Positions 1 through 5,998 are shown, counted from the stretch's first letter. The stretch is DNA of 6,807 nucleotides from Treponema sp. UBA4326 (GCA_002393835.1 DGTW01000155.1:1-6807), one strand, 5' to 3'. A program made the numbers and translations. The notes: generated by a model not told the origin, from the letters alone.

Positions 1-55
1 ACGGTTTATAATGCGGAGACCCTGAGAAGGGGGGAGAAAGCCCGCAACGCCCCTC

Positions 56-1570
56 TTAAAAGGGCATAATCAACGAAATTCGCACTGACGAGCGGAAATA
101 TTTCCTCTTAAAGGCATAAGTCGCCCCAAGATTCAGCTCCCTGGCATACGGATTTCCGTCTTTCATGGTGAAATCAAGCCCTGTCTGCGCCGCAAGGCTT
201 ACTTTTGGAAGCGCAATCTTCAAGTCAGCGGAATAAATTTCCTTGAGAGAAGAGCTTTCCGTCACCGGCGGATAATTTGCGTAGCTTGCCGACAGCGAAA
301 TCTTTGCCACTTTTCCCGCAAACGAAGAAGAAAAGCCAAAAGACTGATATTCTTCCGGCGTGGATGATTTTGACGGAGGAGCCCCCGAAAGCAGAATGTT
401 TGCCCGAGTCCAGTCAAGCCTCATAGTGAAAAAACTGTTTTCGTAAGATGCTCCCAGACGGACTTTTGCTGTATTCAGCTGGACAGGAGTATTGGTCGCC
501 GTAACCTTCCAGTTTTCAAGGGCAGAGAAGCCCAGTCTTATCGAACTTGCGTTCTTGTCATCAAATAGAAAAAGAAGCTGCGGATTCACGCTTGCCTGCT
601 CGACAATCCTGCAAATTGAAGAAGAACCGCCCATCAGGGGAAGGGCTTTTGGAGAATCTTTTGTGGTCGGAATGGCAAAATATGAGAAATTCAGCATGAA
701 AAAGCTCAGGGATGTCCTTCCGTCAAGCCTCAGCCAGAAGGGATTAACCTCATAGGGGCTTTCCTGAAGGCCCGCATAAAGATTGACTTTCAGAAGGGGG
801 GAGTGAAAGCAGAATTCCCCTAGGGCCGAATAAAAATAATCCGGCTCGAAGCTGATATTGTTCTTTTTTAGGATTGTCGAATTGTTCTCGATGTAAAATC
901 GCCCGAGCGAAAAAGCCGACTGAATGAAAAGACTTCTGGAAAACTGGTATCGAGCCGAAAAAAAAGCCGCTCCTTCTTCTTCATCGTTGATAAATCCTTC
1001 AAGTGCAAATTGAATTGGGAAAAGTTTTTCGCTCGTCACTGCCCAAAGCGAACAGGAGAGTGGTTGGCAGCTTCCTGTGAGCGTCGGAAGGCCTGCTCCT
1101 GTTCCCGTCGAGAAAGCAAAGCTCTTTGTCAGGGGATTTGCCGTTACCGGCGGCGAAGGATTCTTCATCTTTGAAATGGATTTTGAATAGCTGTTGTGGC
1201 CGATTTTCATCGTGACGGGAAGAGTGTTCTTAAAAAGATAGATACCCGCCCCAAGCCGGGGCTCATCAAGCAGGTCCAGCTTTTCTGAAAGGCCTTCGGC
1301 CGCCCCGAAAGTCCCGAATCCTGTTTTTGGCAGGCTGACATAGCCCCTGAACTCTGCATCCCGGAAAGAAAGTTTCAGGCCTGTGTCAGCCGAAAAAGAC
1401 TTTTCCTTCTCGCTGTCTTCAGGAAAGGTAAAGGTTGAGGCAAGCTTGTACTCGGCGTAATTGAAGAGTGCGGAATTATCCGCAAAGCAGGCGGCTTGCC
1501 CCATCAGCAGACAGAAAATAATTCTGTGTCCCGTACGGAAAAATCCGTAGAATTCATTAATTTTTCTCAT
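56..1570 (-). CDS. Putative outer-membrane beta-barrel protein, function unknown (504 aa)
   Basis: I do not recognise a named family. The start is the only ATG before a convincing export signal: a basic N-region (MRK...RTGHR), a hydrophobic core at residues 17-27 (IIFCLLMGQAA) and a likely signal peptidase I site after CFA at residue 30. The rest is rich in Ser, Phe and Tyr. It has many short stretches of alternating polar and hydrophobic residues, such as ARYQFSRSLFIQSAFS and AKVRLGASYENSFFTMRLDW. It ends RSSVRISLIMPF, with a terminal Phe as in many beta-barrel proteins inserted by the BAM machinery. These traits suggest a spirochaete outer-membrane barrel; pore, adhesin or transport roles cannot be told apart. 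C28 could mimic a lipobox, but Gln at -3 makes that unlikely. The ribosome-binding site is poor: an AGG sits almost against the ATG. No co-directional neighbour is visible, and the 55 bases after the stop show no gene or clear terminator. Confidence 0.8.
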   Translation of the reverse strand: MRKINEFYGFFRTGHRIIFCLLMGQAACFADNSALFNYAEYKLASTFTFPEDSEKEKSFSADTGLKLSFRDAEFRGYVSLPKTGFGTFGAAEGLSEKLDLLDEPRLGAGIYLFKNTLPVTMKIGHNSYSKSISKMKNPSPPVTANPLTKSFAFSTGTGAGLPTLTGSCQPLSCSLWAVTSEKLFPIQFALEGFINDEEEGAAFFSARYQFSRSLFIQSAFSLGRFYIENNSTILKKNNISFEPDYFYSALGEFCFHSPLLKVNLYAGLQESPYEVNPFWLRLDGRTSLSFFMLNFSYFAIPTTKDSPKALPLMGGSSSICRIVEQASVNPQLLFLFDDKNASSIRLGFSALENWKVTATNTPVQLNTAKVRLGASYENSFFTMRLDWTRANILLSGAPPSKSSTPEEYQSFGFSSSFAGKVAKISLSASYANYPPVTESSSLKEIYSADLKIALPKVSLAAQTGLDFTMKDGNPYARELNLGATYAFKRKYFRSSVRISLIMPF

Positions 1571-1828
1571 ACCTATTTATTGGTTTTAAAAACAGGTTTT
1601 CGGCAACTTCCGGTGAAAAAAATTAAAAAAAAATGTCTTTTTAGAACGAATATTTGATTCCTGACGCTGAAAGGACAAGAGTATCCCCGAAAAGCCTTTT
1701 TGAGACTGCGAGGGTTGTAAGGTGCTCATACTTATCTGATACGGTCGCTACGCTCCCTACTCAACCACTGCCACTTCGGAACGCGCTTCGCGCGCCCCTA
1801 CAATCCCTAGTCCTTCGAGTTTGCGCGA
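1571..1828. other. Gene-free spacer: AT-rich leader of the barrel gene plus a GC-rich repeat block
   Basis: No intact gene is supported here; the open frames on the plus strand are low-complexity and lack ribosome-binding sites. Positions 1571-1650 are very AT-rich, with A-runs at about 1617-1634 (T-runs when read toward the barrel gene). They probably hold the promoter of that minus-strand gene, but no good -35/-10 pair could be picked. From about 1740 the composition turns GC-rich, with short inverted repeats described separately. Confidence 0.55.
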
Positions 1829-1838
1829 TTATTTCGCG
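1741..1838. repeat. Cluster of short GC-rich inverted repeats (possible intergenic repeat element)
   Basis: The block contains an imperfect near-palindrome around GGTCGCTACGCTCC at 1743-1756. It also has a strong hairpin at 1778-1798: in minus-strand RNA a 9-pair stem, GGGGCGCGC/GCGCGUUCC, closed by a GAA triloop and including two G-U pairs. A third hairpin is at 1824-1838 (CGCGA/TCGCG arms), with the stop codon of the adjacent gene remnant in its loop. None is followed by a T-run, so they are not standard intrinsic terminators. Clustered small palindromes in a gene-poor spacer resemble dispersed intergenic repeats, but only one copy is visible in this window. Confidence 0.45.
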
Positions 1839-1999
1839 TCTGCGACAGTGAATGTGCCGAGAGTGTCGCTTGTGCCTGCTGTTGACGAAGCACCTGTATT
1901 ACTTACGGCTGGTTTAAATTCTTTTTTATTGGCGATTGTCACTTTTCCAGTTGTGGCATCACCATTTTTAAGCACAAGTTCACCGTCCGCGACAGCCAG
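1829..1999 (-). pseudogene. 3' remnant of an unidentified coding sequence (56 codons), no start codon
   Basis: Reading on from the TGA of the XRE gene (2000-2002) in the same frame gives 56 open codons to a TAA at 1829-1831. The peptide starts LAVADGELVLKNGDATTGKV, includes the Lys-rich stretch ANKKEFKP and a Ser/Thr/Gly/Ala-rich stretch (SNTGASSTAGTSDT), and ends LGTFTVADAK. It looks like the real C-terminal end of a secreted or surface protein rather than random translation. There is no ATG, no credible GTG or TTG start and no ribosome-binding site. The likeliest reading is a truncated gene tail left by recombination upstream of which the XRE gene now lies, or a former extension of the XRE protein cut off by a stop mutation. 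The parent family is not recognised. Confidence 0.4.
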
Positions 2000-2362
2000 T
2001 CAGCAGTGCAGGATATCAACAAGCGTATCAGAAATCGCCTTATTAACGGCATTTGTTACATTCTGCTGTAGCAGGCGATGCAGCACACCGACATACTGCT
2101 TCTGAAATTCTTGATATTCTGCGGATTTTCCGTTGTCTTGCGCTACCATCGGCAACAGCAACTCATACGGATGCATATCGAGTGCATTTGACAGTTTTGA
2201 AAACGTTTCTGGCGTTCCCCAGCGTCTGCCACTTTCCAAATCACAAATATATCCGACAGAAAGATTCGCTTTTTCCGCCAGCTTCAGCTGACTGAGGTTT
2301 GCCCGAATTCGTGCAGCACGCAAATTCGTCGAAAAAATTTTCTGCAACTCATCAGAAATCAT
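2000..2362 (-). CDS. XRE-family helix-turn-helix transcriptional regulator (120 aa)
   Basis: Residues about 10-68 form a complete Cro/C1-type (HTH_3) DNA-binding domain. SQLKLAEKANL fits helix 2 and SVGYICDLESGRR fits the recognition helix with the hallmark E-S-G-R turn. TPETFSKLSNALDMHPYELL matches the last two helices, with the usual hydrophobic spacing. The C-terminal half (about 70-120) has no recognised domain; it is predicted helical and probably dimerises, and no peptidase or ligand-binding motif is seen. Such proteins bind short operators as dimers, usually near their own promoter. The gene is divergent from the lipoprotein operon with 112 bases between start codons, and that gap carries two inverted repeats, so autoregulation and control of the operon are plausible. 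The start codon has only a weak upstream purine stretch (GATAAG). The open frame continues past the TGA into a remnant described separately. Confidence 0.88.
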   Translation of the reverse strand: MISDELQKIFSTNLRAARIRANLSQLKLAEKANLSVGYICDLESGRRWGTPETFSKLSNALDMHPYELLLPMVAQDNGKSAEYQEFQKQYVGVLHRLLQQNVTNAVNKAISDTLVDILHC

Positions 2363-2382
2363 ATTCTTATCATATCCGCAAA

Positions 2383-2399
2383 TAGCGAAATTGACGCTA
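2383..2399. promoter_or_regulatory. Inverted repeat TAGCG-N7-CGCTA over the -35 box
   Basis: Two perfect 5-base arms, TAGCG (2383-2387) and CGCTA (2395-2399), are separated by 7 bases, so their centres are 12 bp apart, about one helical turn. The right arm overlaps the -35 hexamer TTGACG. The left arm is 20 bases from the XRE start codon. A dimeric regulator bound here would block the operon promoter. This is a candidate operator on position and symmetry alone; short arms like these can arise by chance. Confidence 0.35.
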
Positions 2400-2420
2400 C
2401 ACGATTTGCCGTGCTATACT
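2391..2420 (+). promoter_or_regulatory. Strong sigma-70-type promoter of the lipoprotein operon
   Basis: The -35 element TTGACG (2391-2396) is one base from consensus. After an 18-base spacer comes the -10 element TATACT (2415-2420), also one mismatch from consensus, preceded by TGC, which supplies an extended -10 TGn motif. Transcription would start near 2427, giving a leader of about 48 bases before the BspA-like gene. This is the best promoter in the window and points toward the operon. Confidence 0.75.
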
Positions 2421-2429
2421 ATTGCTATA

Positions 2430-2447
2430 TGCGTAATATATTACGCA
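2430..2447. promoter_or_regulatory. Perfect 18-bp palindrome, candidate operator at the transcription start
   Basis: TGCGTAATATATTACGCA reads identically on both strands (9+9, no spacer). It starts ten bases after the -10 hexamer, so it overlaps or directly follows the predicted transcription start. That is a classical repressor position. The adjacent divergent XRE gene encodes the obvious candidate ligand. In RNA it could only form a small hairpin with a strained AU loop, so a DNA-level role is more likely. Confidence 0.6.
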
Positions 2448-2464
2448 AGCTGTTATATACCATT

Positions 2465-2470
2465 GGAGGA
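2465..2470 (+). promoter_or_regulatory. Ribosome-binding site that fixes the BspA-like gene start
   Basis: GGAGGA lies four bases before the ATG at 2475 and is a near-perfect Shine-Dalgarno sequence. The open frame extends upstream to a TTG at 2391, but that codon lies inside the -35 box. The ATG at 2475 is therefore the start, and a lipoprotein signal follows it directly. Confidence 0.8.
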
Positions 2471-2474
2471 ACGT

Positions 2475-4310
2475 ATGCGGAAATCCTTTCTTATTGAGCT
2501 GTGTATTGCATACTGTGGGCTGCTTCTGTTCACGGGCTGTACGCAGGGAGAAGACCAAATCATTCACGTTACAAAAACTAACCCGTCAACCGAAAGCACA
2601 GACGGCAACACGAGCGACGGCAGCACGACAACAAGTGATACGGCAGGCGGCAACACAACAGCAAGCGGCACAACACAAAGTCAGACCGGCAGCACGGAAG
2701 AGACGGAGTACACTGCACCAGTCATCAGCATGAAAAGTGAGCTTGGAACAACGGCAACCTATACGCTCGATGAATTCTCTGCGCTTGATTTGTCTTCGGC
2801 AAATTCCAGTTATACAATCATGGTAACGGGGTCATTTTACAACGCGGATTTGGAAACCCTCGCACAGACACTCGCCACCGCTTCGAAAGCTTCGTTTTCC
2901 CTTGACTTACGCGCGGCAAGCGGCTTGCAAGGCGTAAAAGCTGCTTTGTTCAAAAACTCGGCAACGCTCACTTCCATCGCATTACCCGACAGCGTACAGA
3001 ACATCGGTGAACAGGCATTTTCCAATTGCTCCAAACTCACCGAAATCACGCTCGGCAAAGGGCTTGCATTTATCGGTGACAATGCGTTTTCCAGTTGCAG
3101 TAATCTTGACATCATTCGCTACACAGGGGCTGTGGCAGACTGGTGCGCCATTTCGTTTCCTTACCGCGGTATCTTTCAATATCGGTGGGATGCCGAACAC
3201 AAATGGTATGTTGGCGATGAACTTGTTGAAAACTGCGTTATCCCCGATGGCGTGACAAAAATCAATGCGTATGCGTTTTCGTATATGGACTGCTTACAGT
3301 CGGTGACGATTCCCGCAAGCGTGACGGAGATAGGGGATAATGTGTTCGGATATTGCGATGAAAATATGGAAATTTATTACAATGGAACAATTAACCAGTA
3401 TGCTCATATAAATGCCATCATCGTTTCTGAAGATACCAGTTGGTGGAATGATTGCACAGCAAGCGATTCGTATTCCGATGCAGAGTCTCGTAATTGGCGA
3501 TATAGCAGTGGATTTTATAGTTTTTTCAAAAAATTCTTTATTGATGGACGATTATTTTCGGAAATTACAGAAATTATGATTCCAAATGACATAGCAAAAA
3601 TTGCAGAATGTGCTTTTTTCGGTTGGAATGGACTACAATCCGTAACAATTCCAGACAATGTAAAAGAAATTGGAGATGGAGCGTTCAAGTCTTGTAAAAA
3701 TCTAACGACCGTATCACTAGCAGAGTCAATAACCAAAATCGGACAATTTGCTTTTGAGGGATGTGAAAACCTTACGACAATTCCTTGCGCCAATATAAAA
3801 AATATTGGAAGATATGCTTTTTCTTATTGTAAAATGCTTCAAAATATACATTTATATAAGTCTGTTACAATTGGCTATGGGGCATTTTCTGGGTGCTATT
3901 TGCTTCAAACCGTGTATTTTAATGGGCTGCTCGATGATTGGTTACGGCTGAATTTTCGGGACGAATATGCAAATCCCTGTGCTAATGGTGCGGCGTTGTA
4001 TATGAATGAAGTTTTACTGACACAAGCAGATATACAGTATTATCGCGTAAATGACTATATTTTTTCTGGGGTAACTTCTCTTACGAGCGTCTCCATAGGC
4101 GATAGTGTTGGACATGTGGATAGCAAAGCCTTTTATGATTGTAAAAATTTGCTTTCGATACTATTTCCTGTTGATACCAATTGGAATGCATATACTTATA
4201 ATAGTTCTACAAGAAAATATACCAACGCCTCATTTGATGTGTCTGATGCCGAAAATAACGCACAGATTTTGAAAAAGAATACGACATTTAATTATTTGCT
4301 TAAAAATTAA
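2475..4310 (+). CDS. BspA-like leucine-rich-repeat surface lipoprotein (611 aa)
   Basis: The N-terminus MRKSFLIELCIAYCGLLLFTGC is a signal peptidase II leader with lipobox LFTGC; Cys22 would be lipidated. A Ser/Thr/Gly linker (about 35-80) and an N-terminal domain (about 83-152, with TYTLDEFSALDLSS) follow. LRR_5 (BspA/TpLRR) repeats of roughly 23 residues, pattern L-x-x-(V/I)-x-(I/L)-P-x-x-(V/I)-x-x-I-G-x-x-A-F-x-x-C, occur at about 165-186, 188-209, 274-295, 363-384, 387-408, 410-431, 433-454, 455-475 and 533-558. Non-repeat inserts at about 212-252 and 476-520 share a (Y/F)-(T/N)-G-x-x-x-D-W-x-x-(I/L)-x-F core. The tail (562-611) has the FDVSDAENNAQIL motif I associate with Treponema BspA-like proteins. 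Known BspA-type proteins bind fibronectin or fibrinogen, host cells or other bacteria, so adhesion is likely but ligands cannot be inferred. Base composition changes sharply near 3355. It is the first gene of a two-gene operon. Confidence 0.88.
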   Translation: MRKSFLIELCIAYCGLLLFTGCTQGEDQIIHVTKTNPSTESTDGNTSDGSTTTSDTAGGNTTASGTTQSQTGSTEETEYTAPVISMKSELGTTATYTLDEFSALDLSSANSSYTIMVTGSFYNADLETLAQTLATASKASFSLDLRAASGLQGVKAALFKNSATLTSIALPDSVQNIGEQAFSNCSKLTEITLGKGLAFIGDNAFSSCSNLDIIRYTGAVADWCAISFPYRGIFQYRWDAEHKWYVGDELVENCVIPDGVTKINAYAFSYMDCLQSVTIPASVTEIGDNVFGYCDENMEIYYNGTINQYAHINAIIVSEDTSWWNDCTASDSYSDAESRNWRYSSGFYSFFKKFFIDGRLFSEITEIMIPNDIAKIAECAFFGWNGLQSVTIPDNVKEIGDGAFKSCKNLTTVSLAESITKIGQFAFEGCENLTTIPCANIKNIGRYAFSYCKMLQNIHLYKSVTIGYGAFSGCYLLQTVYFNGLLDDWLRLNFRDEYANPCANGAALYMNEVLLTQADIQYYRVNDYIFSGVTSLTSVSIGDSVGHVDSKAFYDCKNLLSILFPVDTNWNAYTYNSSTRKYTNASFDVSDAENNAQILKKNTTFNYLLKN

Positions 4311-4314
4311 GGAG
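4311..4314 (+). promoter_or_regulatory. Ribosome-binding site of the second operon gene
   Basis: GGAG directly follows the TAA of the BspA-like gene and lies six bases before the ATG at 4321. No promoter or terminator fits in the 10-base gap, so the two genes are almost certainly co-transcribed. Confidence 0.8.
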
Positions 4315-4320
4315 TTCCCC

Positions 4321-5721
4321 ATGAAACATATTCCCACTTTTTCCATATTTCCCGTGCTTTCACTCATTTCCGCCCTTGCCATAGGCTGTTCATCGGACGG
4401 CGAAACGATTTACGTATATGACGACCCAACGACCGATAGCACCAACACAACGAATACAGGCTCAAATACTGCGGGGCAGACAACCAACACGCAAGAAGAG
4501 ACCTCACAGACTGGCACGACAACGCCCGTCGTCATTCCAGAAGCGCAGGGCAGCGATATGTTTGCGGGAAAGACATTCGTCACCACTGATTCCAGCGGCA
4601 AAGAGCGGTATTCGTTCGGCACGGACGGAACGTGTACCATCAGCTACAGTTTTGACGGCGGATTGACATGGGTAGACCATGCGGCTGTTCAGTATTCATA
4701 CAACGCGGAAAAGTCGCTCGTGTATTTTAAGCCGCAGAAAACGTTTGTTCCAGCGGACATAAGCGCGTACACAAAATACATGGCGTATGCGATGCATACA
4801 GCGGCGACAAAAAATCTCGATCACTATCATTCATACTATTACTATCAAGACGAACGCAGTTTTTCGGGGATGCAGACGTATACGGGGGCATATTCGCTTG
4901 TGACGCTGGAAGCATATCAGACCGCGCTCGATACCGTATATGGCACAATTGCTGACGAATGTAGTACATTTCTGGCAAAATACAAGAACATCGTAGAAAC
5001 CTACAAAAATTCCGACCAAAAACAAGTCTATGAAACATGGAATGAAGCCAATGCTTATTCAGGAACCGAATATTCTTGTATCGTGGATGGAAATCGGTAC
5101 TACTGGACTATTCTGACATATAATGACGGAAGCGAAATCTTAAAATATGTCGATTGTTATGGTGTTCCCAAAGACGAAAATGCGGAAGAGGTAAAATATA
5201 TGGACTATTTTTTCTGCTATTTTGACGATGTGATTACGAAAGCACAGAGTACCGCACGTTTTCAAAAAGCACGGATGCAAAATGCCTTTAGCGGTCTTGT
5301 CATCAATACGTATGCGCTGGACGAAGACGGTCAACTCACCCTGACAAACCAGTTCACGGGCAAAATCACCGACTTTGGAAATCATTTTACGTATAAAAAT
5401 TCGTCCAGTCCCTATCCGTCAAAAATCTCCCTACATACTGGCGAAACATTTTCTATCACCTATGGCGGAACAGAGTACGTTATTTCTCTTCCAACCATCA
5501 CCGAAAAAGAGTTGAGCGGCACGGTATACGCCAAAGATTCTCAGACGAGCACTGAAAGCGCGTATGGCACTCTCAAAGCCATCTATGCCGTCTACGAAAA
5601 CGGAAACGCAACTACGCTTACGCTCCGCTTTACCGATGTGCCAACAGCACTGGCTGATTTAAAAGGAGAATCAGTGACGCTTACGTATGATGAAAGCAGT
5701 ATCGTTTTACAGCAACAATAA
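4321..5721 (+). CDS. Lipoprotein of unknown function, second gene of the operon (466 aa)
   Basis: The leader MKHIPTFSIFPVLSLISALAIGC carries a lipobox LAIGC, with Cys23 as the likely lipidation site. A Thr/Asn/Ser/Gln-rich linker runs to about residue 70. The start of the mature protein (CSSDGETIYVYDDPTTDST) resembles the upstream protein's (CTQGEDQIIHVTKTNPSTEST), suggesting a shared tether. A first globular part (about 80-140: GKTFVTTDSSGKERYSFGTDG, SFDGGLTWVDHAAVQYSYN) looks beta-rich. A Tyr-rich, partly helical middle follows (about 150-310, including HYHSYYYYQDERSFSG and ALDTVYGTIADECSTFLAKYKNIVETYKN). A second beta-rich part (about 325-466) ends TLTYDESSIVLQQQ. No catalytic motif or named domain is recognised. 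Export, lipidation and linkage to a BspA-like protein suggest a cell-surface role, perhaps as partner of that protein; this is inference. The start is fixed by GGAG and the signal peptide. Confidence 0.82.
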   Translation: MKHIPTFSIFPVLSLISALAIGCSSDGETIYVYDDPTTDSTNTTNTGSNTAGQTTNTQEETSQTGTTTPVVIPEAQGSDMFAGKTFVTTDSSGKERYSFGTDGTCTISYSFDGGLTWVDHAAVQYSYNAEKSLVYFKPQKTFVPADISAYTKYMAYAMHTAATKNLDHYHSYYYYQDERSFSGMQTYTGAYSLVTLEAYQTALDTVYGTIADECSTFLAKYKNIVETYKNSDQKQVYETWNEANAYSGTEYSCIVDGNRYYWTILTYNDGSEILKYVDCYGVPKDENAEEVKYMDYFFCYFDDVITKAQSTARFQKARMQNAFSGLVINTYALDEDGQLTLTNQFTGKITDFGNHFTYKNSSSPYPSKISLHTGETFSITYGGTEYVISLPTITEKELSGTVYAKDSQTSTESAYGTLKAIYAVYENGNATTLTLRFTDVPTALADLKGESVTLTYDESSIVLQQQ

Positions 5722-5725
5722 CGCA

Positions 5726-5764
5726 TTTTCAGGGCAAAACGCTCAGGCGTTACGGCTCTGAAAA
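5726..5764. terminator. Long two-part stem-loop after the operon; possible terminator or RNA 3' end
   Basis: Arms TTTTCAGGGC (5726-5735) and GCTCTGAAAA (5755-5764) pair over 10 bases with one G-U pair. Inside them AACGC (5738-5742) and GCGTT (5747-5751) form a second stem with a TCAG loop. It begins five bases after the stop codon, where a terminator is expected. There is no U-run after it on either strand, so it is not a textbook intrinsic terminator. It could instead stabilise the transcript 3' end or act with Rho. Confidence 0.4.
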
Positions 5765-5840
5765 ACCGATTGTTTGCCTCGCATAGAGAGAATGACACAA
5801 CTGCAGAATTTAAGCAGCTAATATACGGCATAAATTACGG

Positions 5841-5995
5841 CAGGTGTTTTCGAAAGCCGAAGCGCGGAAACTCAAACTCGGTGAAAATTATGATATTTTT
5901 GACCCCGAAACGAACATCCACATGGGCGCGCGCATTACGCCTACCTCTACGAAGGAAAATTGCCAAGCGAGACCGTGCGAGAAATAATGTACTGA
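5841..5995 (+). pseudogene. Fragment of a lytic transglycosylase (SLT-domain) gene, frameshifted
   Basis: From 5841 one frame reads QVFSKAEARKLKLGENYD followed by IFDPETNIHMGAR, ending at 5933. This matches the SLT-domain segment Q-(V/L)-x-P/S-x-x-A-x-x-(L/I)-x-L ... (Y/F)-D-(I/L)-x-(D/N)-P-x-x-N-I-x-x-G. Two bases later another frame continues YAYLYEGKLPSETVREIM (5936-5989), the expected next part (G-x-x-Y-x-x-x-L), then stops at 5993-5995. One missing base near 5934 explains the shift: an Arg-Tyr-Tyr-Ala reading would restore it. Enzymes of this family cleave peptidoglycan between MurNAc and GlcNAc. The catalytic Glu region upstream and the A-Y-N-A-G motif downstream are absent, and there is no start or ribosome-binding site, so this is a dead internal fragment. 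Confidence 0.65.
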
Positions 5996-5998
5996 AAA

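Noticed and set aside
1..55. GGGG/CCCC pairing as a terminator of the barrel gene
   Set aside because: Only about five base pairs with a loop near 17 bases and no T-run; too weak to call.
1484..1489. Lipobox at Cys28 of the barrel-like protein (QAAC)
   Set aside because: Gln at -3 is a poor fit even for relaxed spirochaetal lipoboxes, and CFA-DN two residues later is a good signal peptidase I site.
2000..2002. Selenocysteine or programmed read-through at the regulator's TGA
   Set aside because: XRE regulators are not known selenoproteins, the codon context offers no redox motif, and no convincing recoding stem-loop was seen just after the TGA.
1654..2295. Plus-strand open frames at 1654-1851, 1821-2105 and 2053-2295
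   Set aside because: They lack ribosome-binding sites and recognisable domains. They lie antisense to the gene remnant and the XRE gene, which have coding-like composition on the other strand.
2391..2474. Upstream TTG start adding 28 residues to the BspA-like protein
   Set aside because: The TTG is inside the -35 box, so it would not be transcribed. The ATG at 2475 has a perfect ribosome-binding site and is followed directly by a lipoprotein signal.
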